Notes: generated by a model from the letters alone, not told the origin. Shown: positions 52,256-63,015, counted from the stretch's first letter. The stretch: DNA of 64,000 nucleotides from Lonsdalea britannica (GCF_002111595.1 NZ_LUTN01000004.1:124001-188000), one strand, 5' to 3'. Made by a program: numbers and translations.

Positions 52256-52777
52256 TTAAGCACGGCACGCTCTCCCACGTACCGCCATGACGCAGCGCTT
52301 CACTACGTCATCAAAACTGCCATCTATACTGACCGTGATCACATCGGGTTCGTTGTTCCCCGGTACTTCCAAAGTATCGAACTGGCTCTTTAAGAGCGCC
52401 GCAGGCATAAAATGGCCTTCGCGGGCCATCATGCGAGCCAGAACCAGTTCGAAGGAGCCGGAAAGATGGATAAAGGTGACATGCTCGTTACCCGAGCGGA
52501 TTTGATCACGATATTTCTTTTTCAGGGCCGAACAGACGATAACGCCGGTTTCATTTTTTCGTTCAAGGCTGAAGGCCGCATCGCGGATACGCTCCAGCCA
52601 CGGGGCGCGATCATCATCATTTAGCGGGTCTCCCCCCGCCATTTTCAGGATATTATTGCGCGGGTGCAAATCATCGCCGTCGATAAACTTGGCGCCGATA
52701 GCCTTCGCCAGCGCTTCGCCGACTGATGATTTCCCCGTACTGGACACGCCCATCAGAATAAAGCTTTGACCCGCCAT
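52256..52777 (-). CDS. gntK: Gluconokinase
   Basis: This 173-residue kinase phosphorylates gluconate to 6-phosphogluconate. The Walker A loop is GVSSTGKSSV (10-19), followed by FIDGDDLHP, CSALKKKYRD and GHFMPAALLKSQFDTLE, all hallmarks of GntK. It is the first gene of the operon with edd. Two GntR-type palindromes lie 53 to 78 bases upstream of the start. Gluconate made by the glucose dehydrogenase elsewhere in the window would feed this step (inference). Confidence 0.93.
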   Translation of the reverse strand: MAGQSFILMGVSSTGKSSVGEALAKAIGAKFIDGDDLHPRNNILKMAGGDPLNDDDRAPWLERIRDAAFSLERKNETGVIVCSALKKKYRDQIRSGNEHVTFIHLSGSFELVLARMMAREGHFMPAALLKSQFDTLEVPGNNEPDVITVSIDGSFDDVVKRCVMAVRGRACRA

Positions 52778-52829
52778 ACTTCCTCTCCACCCATCGAATA
52801 AAAACGGTTATGTCAATAATCGTAGCACC

Positions 52830-52855
52830 GTTACCGGTAACATGTTACCGGTAAC
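52830..52855. promoter_or_regulatory. Tandem GntR operators
   Basis: Two identical 12-base palindromes, GTTACCGGTAAC, stand at 52830-52841 and 52844-52855, 14 bases apart centre to centre. They match the GntR operator consensus (ATGTTACCCGTAACAT type). Their position just upstream of gntK indicates repression by GntR, relieved by gluconate. Two adjacent copies suggest tight or cooperative control. Confidence 0.75.
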
Positions 52856-52990
52856 AATATAGAGTTGTGACAAAACGCTCAAAATGACCTGGAGAGGACT
52901 CGCGCGCCACAGAGGCGGTCCGCCGCGGCGAACGCGCCTGACCCTGTGGACGAGGGCTTGCGTGACGGTCAAACGTTGGCGCGCCAGGGG

Positions 52991-53491
52991 TTAGTGGTCT
53001 TTGTCCCGGCGCGACAGCTGGTCCAAATAGCCCATCACGAATGCGGACAGCACAAAAGTCAGATGGATAATTACGTACCACATCAGCTTGTTGTCGGCGA
53101 CATTGCGGGCATCCATAAACACGCGCAGTAAATGGATAGAAGAGATTGCGACGATAGAGGCCGCCACTTTGTTTTTCAGTGAACCGGAGTCCATCTTGCC
53201 GAGCCAGTTCAGTTTCTCTTTGCCCTCGTCAATATCGAGGGCCGAGACGAAGTTTTCATAGCCTGAAAACATCACCATGACCAGTAAACCACCCACCAGT
53301 GTCATATCCACCAGCGACAGTAGCGTCAGGACCAGATCAGATTCCGCCACGGAAAAAATGTTGGGCAGAACATGCCAGATCTCCTGAAAAAACTTGATGG
53401 TCAGCGCCAGCAGTCCCAGCGATAAACCAAGATAAACCGGAGCCAACAGCCACCGGGCGGCGTACATCGTATTCTCAAGAAAACGTTCCAT
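52991..53491 (-). CDS. yqhA: YqhA family (UPF0114) inner-membrane protein
   Basis: This 166-residue protein is nearly identical in character to E. coli YqhA (164 residues): MERFLENxMYAxRWLLAP at the start, the long [20 protein letters not shown], and [19 protein letters not shown]. It has three to four membrane segments. The function is not known. I chose the Met at 53491, where the family's first residues begin; the frame is open further upstream but without similarity. Confidence 0.9.
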   Translation of the reverse strand: MERFLENTMYAARWLLAPVYLGLSLGLLALTIKFFQEIWHVLPNIFSVAESDLVLTLLSLVDMTLVGGLLVMVMFSGYENFVSALDIDEGKEKLNWLGKMDSGSLKNKVAASIVAISSIHLLRVFMDARNVADNKLMWYVIIHLTFVLSAFVMGYLDQLSRRDKDH

Positions 53492-54176
53492 AGTACTCAT
53501 CAGTCGCAGGTAGAAAGGAAGCATGATAGCGAAAATTCGCGTTTCGGTGTTACTTCCTTGTGAACGAATGTGCGCCTCTTGGGTGACCGGCGAATCACGA
53601 TAGAGCGGCGCACCACTGGCATCCACCCTGGACTTCGCAGAATTAAGGCTAACAGAGAGAAGACGAGGGAGGAAAGGATAAGCGTTGAGCGACGAACAAT
53701 CATGTTGCCGCGCCGCCAGATGTTTACGGCAACGCGGCAATATGATTGGCATGGCTAATGATATCGGGTCAATGGATCTTGAATGATATTTCCTTCATTC
53801 ATTCCTACCTAAGTTCCCTGGTGTTGGAATTAGAATGACTCTGTCTCGAATAAAGAAATCACGGCAATAGTTATTTAATCAATAATGACTATCATAAATA
53901 CATAACAGCATTATGCATCGTGAGTATCTATCTGAGCTTTTTAAACATTAACGCAGCAAAAAACGTTTAGTCAACAGATAAGTTGACGTAAAACGAGCTT
54001 TAGTGTTCACTTTTCAACAAACCAAAAATAATGACAGGGAGAGTGTGTCGATTAAGGCTTTTGTATGATGATTTAACCGCTGAATTCGACAAGAAATTAC
54101 GCCCCTCTGGATGCGGACAAATGCTGTTTTAGCGTAAGATAAACGGGTAAGAGGTGTTATTGCGTAAAGGATGTCT
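53492..54176. other. Divergent AT-rich intergenic region
   Basis: This region lies between yqhA (leftward) and the XRE regulator (rightward). Frames in the first 260 bases are extensions of or antisense to yqhA and lack a ribosome site. The part from about 53760 to 54170 is AT-rich with no gene. It must contain the promoter of the XRE-VUT-queF operon. I saw no clear terminator. Confidence 0.6.
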
Positions 54177-54791
54177 ATGAAAACAACGAATGCTCAACGT
54201 AAAACCAACATCATCAAGAATATTGAATATTTGATGCGGACTCGCGGGGAAACCAAAGCCTCATTTTCAAACCGTACCGGTGTGACCCGCACGACTATCT
54301 ACAAAATTCTCGATGGGCGCGTGAACAACGTACAGCAATCTACCGTGAATCGTATTTCCGATTTTTTCGGCCTGTCGTGTGAAGAAATAGAAGATTACGA
54401 TCTGGAAAAGATCGAACAGCTTAATAATACCATTTCCTACGAGGGTAATAAAAATCCGGCTGCGATTCCTATTATTCCTCAATCTGATTTATTAGCATCA
54501 CAAGATAAGAAAATAGGTCAACTGGCGATTCAATATCCGCTCACTTATTTCTTTGGCGAAGAGTCAAATATGTTAGCGGTCAGGATTGAATCCGCTATCA
54601 ATGACCAATTCTCACCGAACGATGTCATTATTATCAAGCGTCCGCCGGCCCTGGTAGTTAATACCCCCTCATTGTGCTATTCGCAGGCAGAAGGTTTTAT
54701 TATTCAGCCACCAGAGGGAAACATATCCTTTGAAAGGAAAAGATCCAGCCATATAGAACTGCTGGGCTATATCATAGAGGAAAGACTGTAA
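54177..54791 (+). CDS. XRE-family regulator with S24-like C-terminal domain
   Basis: This 204-residue protein has an N-terminal Cro/C1-type helix-turn-helix (residues about 8-66; SFSNRTGVTRTTIYKILDGR) and a C-terminal part whose MLAVRIESAINDQFSPNDVIIIKRPP recalls the LexA/CI-like S24 fold. The self-cleavage Ser/Lys pair is not evident, so it is probably a ligand- or dimer-controlled repressor. The start at 54177 is six bases after AAAGG; an ATG at 54171 is too close to it. The stop abuts the start of the transporter gene (TAAATG), so it is in one operon with a queuosine precursor transporter and queF. Confidence 0.8.
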   Translation: MKTTNAQRKTNIIKNIEYLMRTRGETKASFSNRTGVTRTTIYKILDGRVNNVQQSTVNRISDFFGLSCEEIEDYDLEKIEQLNNTISYEGNKNPAAIPIIPQSDLLASQDKKIGQLAIQYPLTYFFGEESNMLAVRIESAINDQFSPNDVIIIKRPPALVVNTPSLCYSQAEGFIIQPPEGNISFERKRSSHIELLGYIIEERL

Positions 54792-55661
54792 ATGGAATCC
54801 AACAGAAAGTTTAAACTACTGGGATTTAACCATAGCGGCGAATTGTCAGCCAATATCATGGTGCTGGCCACAGGCAAAACCATCAGCATGGATTTAAAAG
54901 AGCTCGTGGACAACGAAATCTCAGATGATTTCAGCCGTCATGAGCTCAATGCTTTATATAAAAAGCTCTACAACAGCAAAGACATCACGACCGTTTACGA
55001 CATCAGCGACCGCAACGATCGCTCATGGCACGCCTATCTGCTGATCAGCATCGCGCTGAGCGTTATTTATATTTTCTCGACCATTGCCGGGGTGAAGCCG
55101 GTCTTCGTGCCCGCACTCAACATGGTGGTGCCGCCCGCCGTTTTCGTCTATCCCATTACGTTTATTCTCGTGGATATCCTTAACGAATTTTATGGGCTGA
55201 AGTTGGCGAGGCGAACGATCCTCATCACTTTTTTCGCCAACCTCGCGTTCGTTCTCGGCTTGTGGGTGACCAGCCTGATCCCGGGGCTGCCGCAGTGGGA
55301 ATACGATCATACTTACAACGGTATCGTGCACAGCATCATGGCGGTGCTGGTGGCGTCTTCGCTCGCCTATCTGGTTTCTGAAAACGTTAACGCCTACGTT
55401 CTGTACAAAATCAAAATCATGACGAAGTCGCGCTATCTGTTCATTCGCGTCATCACCAGTACAATTACCGCATCAGCGGTGGACAGCGTTATTTTCTGCA
55501 CCGTGGCATTCTATAATGTGCTGAGTTTTGACGTGATCAAAACCATGATCCTGTCTCAATTCATGATTAAAGTTGTTTATGCAGTGCTGGGCGTCGGCCC
55601 GATTTACGGCACGCGGAAACTGTTCAGAAGCTATATCAACGCCGCTCCGGCAAGGAAATGA
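54792..55661 (+). CDS. VUT-family (YhhQ-like) queuosine precursor transporter
   Basis: This 289-residue protein has an N-terminal cytosolic part of about 80 residues and then six to seven membrane segments. The VUT/YhhQ core is seen in [17 protein letters not shown] (family motif with the paired acidic residues) and in the last segment's [17 protein letters not shown]. YhhQ imports preQ0/preQ1. The N-terminal extension is unusual for the family and may bind a partner. It stands between the regulator and queF with no gap, so it is likely controlled by that regulator. Confidence 0.8.
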   Translation: MESNRKFKLLGFNHSGELSANIMVLATGKTISMDLKELVDNEISDDFSRHELNALYKKLYNSKDITTVYDISDRNDRSWHAYLLISIALSVIYIFSTIAGVKPVFVPALNMVVPPAVFVYPITFILVDILNEFYGLKLARRTILITFFANLAFVLGLWVTSLIPGLPQWEYDHTYNGIVHSIMAVLVASSLAYLVSENVNAYVLYKIKIMTKSRYLFIRVITSTITASAVDSVIFCTVAFYNVLSFDVIKTMILSQFMIKVVYAVLGVGPIYGTRKLFRSYINAAPARK

Positions 55662-55665
55662 TCTT

Positions 55666-56508
55666 ATGCATATCATGGAAAAAGATAAAATTACCCATCT
55701 TGGCGTTCGCTCCAGCTATCCCGATCAATACGATCCGGAACTGTTGGAAGCGCTGCCTCGTGCCAATGGGCGGGAGCTGGTCGGCCTGACCGACGCCGAG
55801 CTGCCTTTCACGGGCTATGACCTCTGGACGGCCTTTGAGCTGTCGTGGCTCAACAAGAAAGGCAAACCGATGGTTGGCGTTGCCGAATTCCACGTTCCCG
55901 CCTCTTCGGTAAACCTGATCGAATCCAAGTCGTTCAAGCTGTACCTCAACAGCTTTAACCAGACGCGCATGCGCGATATCGAAACGCTGTTGTCCACGCT
56001 GGTGACCGATCTTTCCGCCGCCGCGCAAGGCCAAGTTAAAGTCAATATTTATCCTGGGCTGACTGGCTATCCGGCGCAAATCGACGGTCTTCCGGGCACC
56101 GTCATTGACGATCTGGATATCGAAGTGAACGACTATTCATTCAACCCGGATTATCTGAAATACGCCGTTGCCGAAAATGCGCCGACGGTGAGCGAAACGC
56201 TGAGCTCCAACCTGCTCAAATCCAACTGTCTGGTGACCTACCAACCGGACTGGGGCAGCGTAGTGATAAAATATGAAGGAAAAAAAATCGATCCGGAATG
56301 CCTGCTGCGCTATCTGATCTCGTTCCGCCAGCACAATGAGTTCCATGAGCAATGTGTCGAGCGTATCTTTAATGATATTCAGCGCTACTGCCAGCCGCAG
56401 AAGTTGACGGTTTTCGCGCGCTATACGCGACGCGGCGGTCTGGATATCAACCCATTCCGCAGTAACTTCGAAGATAGCCATACGGTAGGCCGATTGGTCC
56501 GTCAGTGA
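55666..56508 (+). CDS. queF: NADPH-dependent 7-cyano-7-deazaguanine reductase
   Basis: This 280-residue enzyme of the long (YqcD/QueF-2) type reduces preQ0 to preQ1 in queuosine synthesis. The motif E(S)[11 protein letters not shown] binds NADPH, and the catalytic Cys lies in [15 protein letters not shown] with its following Asp. The length matches E. coli QueF (282). The start at 55666 has AAGGAA upstream, 4 bases after the transporter stop. In E. coli queF stands alone near syd; here it forms an operon with a VUT transporter and a regulator. Confidence 0.93.
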   Translation: MHIMEKDKITHLGVRSSYPDQYDPELLEALPRANGRELVGLTDAELPFTGYDLWTAFELSWLNKKGKPMVGVAEFHVPASSVNLIESKSFKLYLNSFNQTRMRDIETLLSTLVTDLSAAAQGQVKVNIYPGLTGYPAQIDGLPGTVIDDLDIEVNDYSFNPDYLKYAVAENAPTVSETLSSNLLKSNCLVTYQPDWGSVVIKYEGKKIDPECLLRYLISFRQHNEFHEQCVERIFNDIQRYCQPQKLTVFARYTRRGGLDINPFRSNFEDSHTVGRLVRQ

Positions 56509-56687
56509 GGCTCCTCGCCGCCTATCCTGACCGGAGAGGCGGCGTCATCATTTCCTATTCGCTTCCTCCTGGTTCGTGCTTCCTTCCTCCTGCCTGTTAT
56601 TCTTTGATATACAAAAACCATTTCACGTTGTGGGTAAAACAGCCATACTGACTATTCACAGTCTAAGTAACTTCATGTCCTGACCTT

Positions 56688-57887
56688 ATGGAAAAATGGA
56701 AACTTAACCTCTTCTCCGCTTGGGTAGGGTGCTTTTTTACCGGCATGGCCATGAGCCAGATCCTGCCGTTTTTGCCGCTGTATATCGAGCAACTCGGCGT
56801 TCACGATCATGCGTCTCTGAATCTGTGGTCTGGGCTGATTTTCAGCTCTTCCTTCATGATTTCCGCCATCGTCGCCCCCCTGTGGGGCAGTCTGGCCGAC
56901 CGCAAAGGGCGCAGGCTGATGCTACTGCGCGCCGCCCTCGGCATGTCGATCGTCATGGGGCTGCAAGGGATGGCGACCAGCGTCTGGCATCTGTTCCTGC
57001 TTCGCGCCTTGATGGGGCTCACTTCCGGCTATATCCCTAACGCGATGGCGTTGATCGCCTCTCAGGTTCCTCGTGCCCGAAGCGGTTGGGCTTTGGGGAC
57101 ACTGTCGACCGGACAAGTCTCCGGCGTGCTGATAGGACCAATGCTGGGGGGATTCATGGCGGACCACTTGGGGTTGCGAACGGTATTTTTCGTGACGTCC
57201 GGCCTGCTATTTATCTCTTTCCTGATTACGCTGTTCGCCATTAAAGAGAATTTCGTCAAAGTCAGCAAAGCCGACCGACTGTCCGGCAAGGCGGTCTTCG
57301 CGTCTCTGCCCTATCCGATGCTGATTGTCAGCCTTTGTATCACCACCATGATGATACAGATGGCCAATGGTTCGATTAGCCCGATACTGACGCTGTTCAT
57401 CCGTGAGCTGTCGCCCAACATTGAGAATATCGCCTTTATCAGCGGGGTCATTGCCGCCGTTCCAGGGGTATCGGCGTTAATGTCTGCGCCCCGACTGGGC
57501 AAGCTGGGTGACCGCATCGGTTCTCAGCGCATCCTTATCGTCGCGCTGTTGTTCAGTGCACTGCTGTTTTTCCTGATGTCGACCATTCAAAGCGCAACCC
57601 AGTTGGGGATCCTGCGCTTTATCCTGGGCTTTGCCGATGGTGCGCTATTGCCCGCAGTGCAGGCGCTGCTGGTGAAATACAGCAGCCAGCAGGTCACCGG
57701 ACGCATTTTTGGCTACAACCAGTCCTGTATGTATCTGGGGAATGTCGTCGGCCCCCTGCTCGGCTCCGGCATTTCGGCCACCTTGGGATACCGCTGGGTC
57801 TTTTTGGTGACATCGCTACTGATTGTCATTAACGCAATTCAATTGATCTTCAGCTTCAAACGGCTGCCTAAAAACGCGAACTCCTGA
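56688..57887 (+). CDS. mdtG: MFS multidrug efflux transporter MdtG
   Basis: This 399-residue 12-segment transporter aligns along its length with MdtG (YceE): [12 protein letters not shown] at the start, the [16 protein letters not shown] loop, [19 protein letters not shown] (motif C region) and [11 protein letters not shown] late. In E. coli it confers fosfomycin and deoxycholate tolerance. It is a single gene with its own promoter region of about 180 bases and a terminator after it. Confidence 0.88.
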   Translation: MEKWKLNLFSAWVGCFFTGMAMSQILPFLPLYIEQLGVHDHASLNLWSGLIFSSSFMISAIVAPLWGSLADRKGRRLMLLRAALGMSIVMGLQGMATSVWHLFLLRALMGLTSGYIPNAMALIASQVPRARSGWALGTLSTGQVSGVLIGPMLGGFMADHLGLRTVFFVTSGLLFISFLITLFAIKENFVKVSKADRLSGKAVFASLPYPMLIVSLCITTMMIQMANGSISPILTLFIRELSPNIENIAFISGVIAAVPGVSALMSAPRLGKLGDRIGSQRILIVALLFSALLFFLMSTIQSATQLGILRFILGFADGALLPAVQALLVKYSSQQVTGRIFGYNQSCMYLGNVVGPLLGSGISATLGYRWVFLVTSLLIVINAIQLIFSFKRLPKNANS

Positions 57888-57894
57888 TGACCGA

Positions 57895-57935
57895 CAGAAC
57901 AAACGCCACTCATGTGCGTTCGTTCTGCCGTTTTT
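57895..57935 (+). terminator. Rho-independent terminator after mdtG
   Basis: CAGAACAAACGC and GCGTTCGTTCTG pair with one mismatch around a 9-base loop, followed by CCGTTTTT. It begins about 8 bases after the mdtG stop. Confidence 0.75.
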
Positions 57936-58061
57936 AACGCGTCCCGTCACAAACCCTTGGATTAATAGAGCAATTAATCATAACCATACTAATATCATGG
58001 TCTATCCCCATACCTAGCAGTAGGATCAGTTGCGTTGTCTGTCATCAAAAGGAGGCAAAAA

Positions 58062-58268
58062 ATGTACACCGCATATGATCGATACAGAAACCCGCTCAGC
58101 ACCGGTTGCCGAGTCATGCAAGATGGCTCCCGCACGGTCGGTACCATCGCCGCAATCCATGCGGAGAACTTAAAACGTGAAGACGTCCGTCAGGCCAAAT
58201 GCGTTGAACTACAGGGCGTAAATGGCTTTTTTGCACCGGAAGAACTGATGCGACTGGGGCGTACCTGA
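58062..58268 (+). CDS. Small conserved-looking hypothetical protein
   Basis: This 68-residue protein is not recognised with certainty. It has a strong GGAGG ribosome site six bases before the ATG at 58062, and a hairpin right after the stop, so it is likely a real monocistronic gene. The sequence is mixed charged and hydrophobic with one Cys pair (Cys17, Cys50) and a VGTIAAIHAEN segment that suggests a small beta-barrel fold. There is no signal or membrane segment. Confidence 0.7.
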   Translation: MYTAYDRYRNPLSTGCRVMQDGSRTVGTIAAIHAENLKREDVRQAKCVELQGVNGFFAPEELMRLGRT

Positions 58269-58276
58269 TCGTTCTC

Positions 58277-58301
58277 CATCGGGCGCATTTGACGCCCGAT
58301 G
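58277..58301. terminator. Bidirectional hairpin between small gene and alkB
   Basis: CATCGGGCG and CGCCCGATG form a perfect 9-bp stem with a 7-base loop. It stands 8 bases after the small gene and downstream of the convergent alkB gene. Confidence 0.6.
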
Positions 58302-58339
58302 ATCGTTTAAAACTATCCCAACATGTATTCGCCCTCCGT

Positions 58340-58996
58340 TCAGCGAACTCTGCGAAACGTCAGGTTAAACCGATATTCTCCCGGCATGTCACTGGGTAAT
58401 GGCCCCGGCTTCAGCGGCTGAATCGCGTGGTAAAATAACCGTGACTCCCCACCCCAGACCACCGCATCGCCATGAGAAAGTAGAACTCGCTGGCAGGGAT
58501 CGCTACGCTCTCGTCCCCCAAACAGAAAAACGGCATTCAACCCCAATGAAAACGAGACGATAGGCTGCTCAAGATCGCGCTCGTCCTTATCCTGATGAAG
58601 CGATAAACGCGCGCCCAATGAGTATCGATTGATCAGACACGCATCGGGTTGAAATCCCGGGAAACCCGCCTCTTCGGCAGCGGCCGTCGCTAACGGATAA
58701 AAGAGAGGCGGCATATCGGGCCAAGGGTGGCCAGAAAGCGGATCGTACGCATCGTAACGATAACCTCGATCATCGCTCACCCATCCTAAGGGACCGCAAT
58801 TGCTCATCGCCACAGACATGCTGTAGCCGCCCGGGGTGATCAGGTGTCTGAAAGGCGCGGAATCGCTCACCTGCTGGATACCGTCTAATAACGTGCGGGC
58901 TTCGTCCCAGACATAACCGCGCAGCACCACGGCTCCCGGCGCCAGTTTCTCCGTACGGCGCTCAGGTTGTTCATCAGCAAACAGATCGAAGTTCAT
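58340..58996 (-). CDS. alkB: DNA oxidative demethylase AlkB
   Basis: This 218-residue iron- and 2-oxoglutarate-dependent dioxygenase repairs 1-methyladenine and 3-methylcytosine. The metal ligands are in LHQDKDE (His and Asp) and YHAIQPL (His), and 2-oxoglutarate is bound by the Arg residues in RFNLTFRRVR at the end. The nucleotide-recognition lid (TPGGYSMSVAMSNCG) is typical. The length matches E. coli AlkB (216). It is not next to ada here. Confidence 0.93.
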   Translation of the reverse strand: MNFDLFADEQPERRTEKLAPGAVVLRGYVWDEARTLLDGIQQVSDSAPFRHLITPGGYSMSVAMSNCGPLGWVSDDRGYRYDAYDPLSGHPWPDMPPLFYPLATAAAEEAGFPGFQPDACLINRYSLGARLSLHQDKDERDLEQPIVSFSLGLNAVFLFGGRERSDPCQRVLLSHGDAVVWGGESRLFYHAIQPLKPGPLPSDMPGEYRFNLTFRRVR

Positions 58997-59528
58997 GCGT
59001 ATTCCTCTGTGAGTACAGCGTGGCTCTGCCCGACCTCCCGAGGACTAATAGAATCAGGCTTGAAATGAAGCGTAGACGTTAGCGCAGCACACGTGTTTTC
59101 AATGCCGGATGCACGCCACTACGATCATTTTATAGAAGAAAAAAGAAGATGTTAGGGGATAAGTAATAATGAAAATGCAGGGCTATAATGCGTATTTTTA
59201 TTTTCTGGCGCATGTTCTCGCTTGATTTTATTTATTTAAATTAAACAAATTAATTAACTTAAATATTATTTTTCAGAGTACATCCGACTGAATTCTCGCC
59301 GAATGAAACAAGCCTATCGCTATTTTCCATGAAAACATGACGGAGATTAATAATAATGTGCCCCGCATACGTAGCACTCGTGGAAATAAAACCATAACAT
59401 TGTAGCGTCTATTACTTTTGTCGCAGCACGAAACGCACCGCTCTAATGATAAAGACTGCGCAAAACACGCCGCCAGGGCGATAAAACTGAATGAATTCAT
59501 AAACTATACGGCCTTAAGTGAGAAACCA
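58997..59528. promoter_or_regulatory. Upstream region of fumA with a possible ArcA site
   Basis: No gene is seen in these 532 bases between divergent alkB and fumA. The stretch 59220-59275 is very AT-rich. On the minus strand, 59241-59260 reads GTTAATTAATTTGTTTA, close to the ArcA repeat pattern (GTTAATTAAATGTTA) but with a 12-base and not an 11-base period. ArcA represses fumA in E. coli, so the idea is reasonable, but the match is weak. Confidence 0.35.
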
Positions 59529-61172
59529 ATGTCGAATAAAACTTTTCATTACCAAGAGCCTTTTCCCCTCGGTAAAGATAAAACCGAGTATCGTTTGCTT
59601 TCCAAGGACTATGTTTCCGTCACGCAGTTCGACGGTCAGGACATGCTGAAAATCGCGCCGGAAGGACTGACGCTGCTCGCACAGCAAGCCTTCCACGATG
59701 CTTCGTTCATGTTGCGTCCCGACCACCAGCAGCAGGTCGCCGATATCCTGAGCGATCCGGAAGCGAGTGAAAACGACAAATATGTCGCACTGCAATTCCT
59801 GCGCAACTCGGAAATCGCCGCCAAGGGCATTTTGCCGACCTGTCAGGATACCGGAACCGCAATCATTGTCGGCAAGAAAGGCCAGAACGTCTGGACCGGT
59901 GTCAACGATGCGGAAGCGCTGTCGCATGGCGTTTACAACACCTTTATCGAAGACAACCTGCGCTATTCCCAGAACGCACCGTTGGACATGTATAAAGAGG
60001 TTAACACCGGAACTAACCTGCCGGCGCAGATCGATCTCTACAGCACGGAAGGCGAAGAGTACAAGTTCCTGTTCGTCACCAAGGGCGGCGGCTCTGCCAA
60101 CAAAACCTACCTGTATCAGGAAACCAAAGCGCTACTGGCCCCAGGAAAACTGAAAAACTTTCTGGTAGAAAAAATGCGCACGCTGGGCACCGCAGCTTGC
60201 CCGCCGTATCACATTGCTTTCGTCATCGGCGGCACTTCAGCGGAAACCACCCTGAAAACGGTCAAGCTGGCCTCCACGCACTACTACGATGAACTACCGA
60301 CTGAAGGCAACGAACACGGTCAGGCTTTCCGTGACACCGCGCTGGAGCAGGAATTGTTGGAAGAAGCCCGTAATCTGGGTCTTGGCGCACAATTCGGCGG
60401 TAAATACTTCGCGCATGACATTCGCGTGATTCGTCTTCCGCGCCACGGCGCATCATGTCCGGTCGGTATGGGCGTATCTTGCTCCGCAGACCGTAACATC
60501 AAAGGCAAAATCAACCGCGACGGTATTTGGCTGGAACAGCTGGAGCAGAATCCAGGCAAATACATCCCGGCACATCTGCGTCAGGCTGGCGAAGGCGAAG
60601 CGGTCCGCATCGACCTTAACCGGCCGATGGATGACATCCTCACCGAACTGTCTCAGTATCCGGTCTCTACGCGCCTGTCTCTGACCGGTACGATCATCGT
60701 AGGACGTGATATTGCTCATGCTAAGCTGAAAGAACGTATCGACAACGGCGAAGGCCTGCCTCAGTACGTTAAAGACCATCCAATTTACTACGCAGGCCCG
60801 GCCAAAACACCGACTGGCTACGCCTCCGGTTCTTTGGGGCCAACCACCGCGGGTCGTATGGACTCCTACGTCGACCTGCTGCAGTCTCACGGCGGCAGCA
60901 AGATCATGCTGGCCAAAGGCAACCGTAGCCAACAGGTCACTGACGCGTGTAAAAAACACGGTGGTTTCTACCTCGGCAGCATTGGCGGTCCTGCCGCAAT
61001 CCTTGCGCAAAACAGCATTAAAAGCCTGACCTGCGTCGAATACCCAGAACTGGGTATGGAAGCGATTTGGAAGATCGAAGTAGAGAATTTCCCGGCATTC
61101 ATCTTGGTGGATGACAAGGGCAACGATTTCTTCCAGCAGATTCAAGCTAAAGCCTGTAATCGCTGCGGCTGA
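59529..61172 (+). CDS. fumA: Class I fumarate hydratase
   Basis: This 547-residue iron-sulphur fumarase converts fumarate to malate in the citric acid cycle. The cluster ligand motifs are seen in [23 protein letters not shown] and the C-terminal half, and the family's [17 protein letters not shown] and [13 protein letters not shown] are conserved. The length matches FumA (548). The start at 59529 fits the family N-terminus MSNKTFHYQ; the frame is open 37 codons further but without similarity. Confidence 0.95.
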   Translation: MSNKTFHYQEPFPLGKDKTEYRLLSKDYVSVTQFDGQDMLKIAPEGLTLLAQQAFHDASFMLRPDHQQQVADILSDPEASENDKYVALQFLRNSEIAAKGILPTCQDTGTAIIVGKKGQNVWTGVNDAEALSHGVYNTFIEDNLRYSQNAPLDMYKEVNTGTNLPAQIDLYSTEGEEYKFLFVTKGGGSANKTYLYQETKALLAPGKLKNFLVEKMRTLGTAACPPYHIAFVIGGTSAETTLKTVKLASTHYYDELPTEGNEHGQAFRDTALEQELLEEARNLGLGAQFGGKYFAHDIRVIRLPRHGASCPVGMGVSCSADRNIKGKINRDGIWLEQLEQNPGKYIPAHLRQAGEGEAVRIDLNRPMDDILTELSQYPVSTRLSLTGTIIVGRDIAHAKLKERIDNGEGLPQYVKDHPIYYAGPAKTPTGYASGSLGPTTAGRMDSYVDLLQSHGGSKIMLAKGNRSQQVTDACKKHGGFYLGSIGGPAAILAQNSIKSLTCVEYPELGMEAIWKIEVENFPAFILVDDKGNDFFQQIQAKACNRCG

Positions 61173-61213
61173 TAGTACTTTATCCTGACGCTGAGACAGG
61201 TCAGGCATTTCGG

Positions 61214-61240
61214 GGGGAAGCGTCTTGCTTCCCCTTATTC
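61214..61240 (+). terminator. Rho-independent terminator after fumA
   Basis: GGGGAAGC and GCTTCCCC form a perfect 8-bp stem with a 5-base loop, followed by TTATTC and more T residues. It starts about 40 bases after the fumA stop. Confidence 0.75.
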
Positions 61241-61381
61241 ATCTTTTAGCGCTTATTGCTTCCTTTCCTTCTCTCACCTTCCTCTCCCTTGTTTTGACAC
61301 TCTTTCTTCCGGCCTTATTCACAACCCAATCAATTAACGCATTCAAAATGCAACTTTATATTTTTCAATGTATCCCCCCCG

Positions 61382-61863
61382 ATGTCATGGGGAATTCGCT
61401 ATGTAATTGAGATCACTATGAACGCATTGAAATGCGACACGCAAACGCCGGAATGGCATATTGTCAGACGCAACCGACCACCTTCGAGCAAGAACATCTC
61501 GGCGATATTCGGGCCAGTGAGCATGATATCAATCTCGCCGACATTGATGATGCCGCGATATGATTTTGTCGACCGTCGTGTTTATGCTTATCGATCGTTA
61601 CCTCATTCCGGCCATTATTCGGAATATGCAGCAGTATACTGTCGACAGGGGATAAAACCTGATTGTCGCAACGATGTCGACCGATGATTATTCCTGCCCT
61701 CAGCCCTTTTCATTGACGTTTAAAGAGGAAGAACTACGCCGCCATGACGAAGTATGGGAGATGGTGAAATAGCATCGGGATTCGGGGAGTTGCATAAAAT
61801 GGGTGCGGATGAGAAGCATATCAAACTGCGTTTCGCCACGCTGCTCGGTCGCAAACCACATTG
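61382..61863 (+). pseudogene. Decayed gene of unknown function between fumA and ribB
   Basis: Short pieces in different frames look like real protein: one from about 61465 reading TFEQEHLGDIRASEHDINL, one from about 61663 reading [20 protein letters not shown], and one from about 61788 reading LHKMGADEKHIKLRFATLLG before a stop at 61863. Together they suggest one reading frame broken by several stops and shifts. I do not recognise the family. The rest of the 730-base gap holds only the fumA terminator. Multiple breaks here point to real decay, unlike the single shifts elsewhere. Confidence 0.4.
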
Positions 61864-61905
61864 AAGACACTGCCGGGGACCCGCCCCGGCATAGCACAGA
61901 CGCGA

Positions 61906-62559
61906 TTAGCTGGCTTTCAGCTCGGTCGCTTTGCGGTAAGCCACCAGATCTTCGATAGTCAGAACCGGCATATCGTGCTGCTGACCAAAGGCGATCACCT
62001 CCGGCGCGCGCGCCATGGAACCGTCGTCATTAGTCAGCTCGCATAGCACCCCAAACGGCTTTAGACCCGCCAGCGTCATCAAATCGACTGTCGCTTCAGT
62101 ATGGCCACCGCGAACCAGTACGCCGCCAGGCTGAGCACGCAAAGGGAAAACGTGACCGGGGCGATTCAGATCGCTGGCGCGGGCATCGTCGGCCGTCGCG
62201 GCACGCACGGTGGTCAGGCGGTCTGCGGCAGATACGCCGGTCGTCACGCCTTCAGCCGCTTCGATTGTGACCGTAAACGCCGTTTGATAATGGCTGGAGT
62301 TGTGCTCAACCATCATCGGCAATTCCAGTTTTTGTCTGCGCTCGTCAGTCAGGCACAGGCAAACAATCCCACTGCCGTGGCGAATGGTCAGCGCCATCTG
62401 CTGGACGGTCATATGTTCGGCGGAAAAAATCATGTCGCCTTCATTTTCACGATCTTCATCGTCAAGCACCATGACGCCACGCCCTTGACGCAGCGCTTCA
62501 AGCGCACGTTCAACGCGTTCAGTCGGTGTACCGTATTGAGAAAGCAAAGTCTGATTCAT
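61906..62559 (-). CDS. ribB: 3,4-Dihydroxy-2-butanone 4-phosphate synthase
   Basis: This 217-residue enzyme makes the four-carbon precursor of riboflavin from ribulose 5-phosphate. The loop [12 protein letters not shown] and the GHTEATVDL segment near the end, carrying the metal-binding and catalytic residues, are intact. The length equals E. coli RibB. It is a stand-alone gene without the GTP cyclohydrolase II domain. An FMN riboswitch lies in its leader on the same strand, so it is repressed by flavin. Confidence 0.95.
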   Translation of the reverse strand: MNQTLLSQYGTPTERVERALEALRQGRGVMVLDDEDRENEGDMIFSAEHMTVQQMALTIRHGSGIVCLCLTDERRQKLELPMMVEHNSSHYQTAFTVTIEAAEGVTTGVSAADRLTTVRAATADDARASDLNRPGHVFPLRAQPGGVLVRGGHTEATVDLMTLAGLKPFGVLCELTNDDGSMARAPEVIAFGQQHDMPVLTIEDLVAYRKATELKAS

Positions 62560-62686
62560 GGTAAAAAACCCTCACTATTTTCTATGGATTACCAGAATCA
62601 GGGCTAACTTGAGGAGTGGCATCGAAGGCATGGAAATACGATCAATGCTAAAAAAATAACGCGGGCAGGCTCAGCCTGACGGATAC

Positions 62687-62854
62687 CGTTACTCTCTCCC
62701 ATCCGGACTTTAACCGTCGGCCCCGGAATTTCACCGGATCTGCTGACCTCAAACCAAATATGACAGCCTGAGCGCTCGCGGGCTTCCAACCTCATACGTT
62801 GTATGGACTGGTTTACCGCCGGTGGGGAATTACGCCCCGCCCTGAGAATAAGCG
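62687..62854 (-). promoter_or_regulatory. FMN riboswitch (RFN element)
   Basis: On the minus strand the region has the conserved RFN blocks in order: TTATTCTCAGGGCGGGG, ATTCCCCACCGGCGGTAAA, AGCCCGCGAGCGC, GGTCAGCAGATCCGGTG, TTCCGGGGCCGACGGTTAAAG and TCCGGATGGGAGAGAGTAACG. It lies about 130 bases before ribB and would turn off its expression when FMN binds. The rest of the 456-base gap to ubiK holds the two promoters. Confidence 0.93.
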
Positions 62855-63015
62855 GGTTTACTATAACGCTAACGATTTTGCAGGGCAACGGGTATAAGGG
62901 CTCTCATGAGCAATAACCGCTGCGCTGGCGCAGTTTAGGTTTATACAATGCCTGGCAGGCATTACACTTAGCTATTAGCAGCACTCTTTCCGTCTAACCC
63001 ATCAGGAAAATCATC

